From Clostridia bacterium (GTDB lineage Bacteria; Bacillota; Clostridia; Oscillospirales; CAG-272): DNA of 32,878 nucleotides. The stretch is taken from NCBI GenBank assembly GCA_024404505.1, contig JAKSPU010000018.1, positions 1 through 32,878 of the forward strand. The letters are read 5' to 3'. The notes under the pieces were generated by a model, which saw only the letters and a program-made list of their open reading frames with translations, was not told the origin of the DNA and ran no database searches. Positions within the stretch are counted from its first letter, which is position 1. Each line of letters opens with the position of its first letter. Shown here one piece after another: positions 32,706-32,878 of this stretch. Position numbers and translations under genes: made by a program.

Positions 32706-32878
32706 ATGGATTTCAAGAAGGTTGGTAAGGAATACCGCCCCGTCCCGTTCTGGTCGTGGAACGAGAAGCTGAACGTCCCGGAGACCGTCCGTCAGATCGG
32801 ACTCATGGACGACGTCGGCATCGGCGGCTTCTTCATGCACGCCCGCGGCGGTCTGCAGACCGAGTACATGGGCGAGGA
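32706..32878 (+). CDS. Glycoside hydrolase, GH106-like, N-terminal fragment (cut by window end)
   Basis: 57 complete codons are visible. The start VPFWSWNEKLN...QIGLMDDVGIGGFFMHARGGLQTEYMGE is characteristic of bacterial GH106-related glycosidases (alpha-L-rhamnosidase-like), which open with 'PFWSWN' and 'GGFFMHARGG'. There is no signal peptide, so the enzyme is probably intracellular. AGAGGAG lies 6 bases before the ATG. The rest is outside the window, so catalytic residues cannot be checked. Confidence 0.75.
   Translation, partial: MDFKKVGKEYRPVPFWSWNEKLNVPETVRQIGLMDDVGIGGFFMHARGGLQTEYMGE

Overview
The window looks like a chromosomal piece of a GC-rich (about 60% by eye) Gram-positive anaerobe of class Clostridia, probably an uncultured gut or rumen member of the Oscillospirales/Christensenellales area. 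This is an inference. It rests on strong AGGAGG-type ribosome binding sites, sigma-A promoters, an unusual number of carbohydrate-active enzymes, an RsuA/Tex housekeeping background, lipoproteins with Thr-Pro-Glu spacers, and a TetM-like GTPase fused to a YacP-type domain. No tRNA, rRNA or CRISPR array was seen.

Layout. 1-2.6 kb: the end of a miniature transposable element (MITE) and a hairpin repeat, then a four-gene minus-strand cassette with phage-structural flavour (small protein, DP-rich hinge protein, SGNH hydrolase, holin) driven by its own promoter. 2.7-5.5 kb: a sugar-phosphate isomerase-like TIM barrel and a DUF4091/GH123-like glycoside hydrolase. 5.6-8.3 kb: the GTPase-NYN fusion. 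8.35-9.0 kb: an SGNH hydrolase on the minus strand. 9.1-14.75 kb: a compact RiPP locus. 15-18.9 kb: a conserved unknown gene, a PlsC-type acyltransferase with a zinc ribbon, an SGNH esterase with a GxDLY-type N-terminus and an unknown protein. 19-23.1 kb: lacZ (GH2) with a downstream membrane protein, on the minus strand. 23.2-27.2 kb: rsuA, a TIM-barrel glycosidase and two paralogous lipoproteins, the second hit at its stop codon by a MITE. 27.4-30.8 kb: tex, a streptothricin-acetyltransferase-like GNAT and a membrane protein. 31.1-32.5 kb: an unknown 444-residue protein. 32.7 kb to the end: the start of a GH106-like glycosidase.

The most interesting system is the RiPP locus. An ABC exporter is followed by a PqqD-like recognition protein overlapping a radical SAM/SPASM maturase that has all seven SPASM cysteines. 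Next comes a highly expressed 78-residue precursor with its own promoter, then an HPr-kinase-like P-loop protein and a SipW-type Ser/His peptidase without a membrane anchor. The promoters of the exporter and of the precursor share an identical 12-bp box just upstream of their -35 elements, so they look co-regulated. A plausible division of labour is: PqqD-like protein and radical SAM enzyme modify the core, the kinase-like protein may add a further modification, the peptidase removes the leader and the ABC protein exports the product. No known RiPP class could be assigned by reading.

Other points of note are the fusion of a ribosome-binding GTPase to an A-site-nuclease-like domain, and a 180-bp MITE family with TTAA ends. 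One MITE copy overwrote a stop codon and a truncated copy appears to supply a -35 box. Most promoters here carry an extended -10 (TGnTATAAT).
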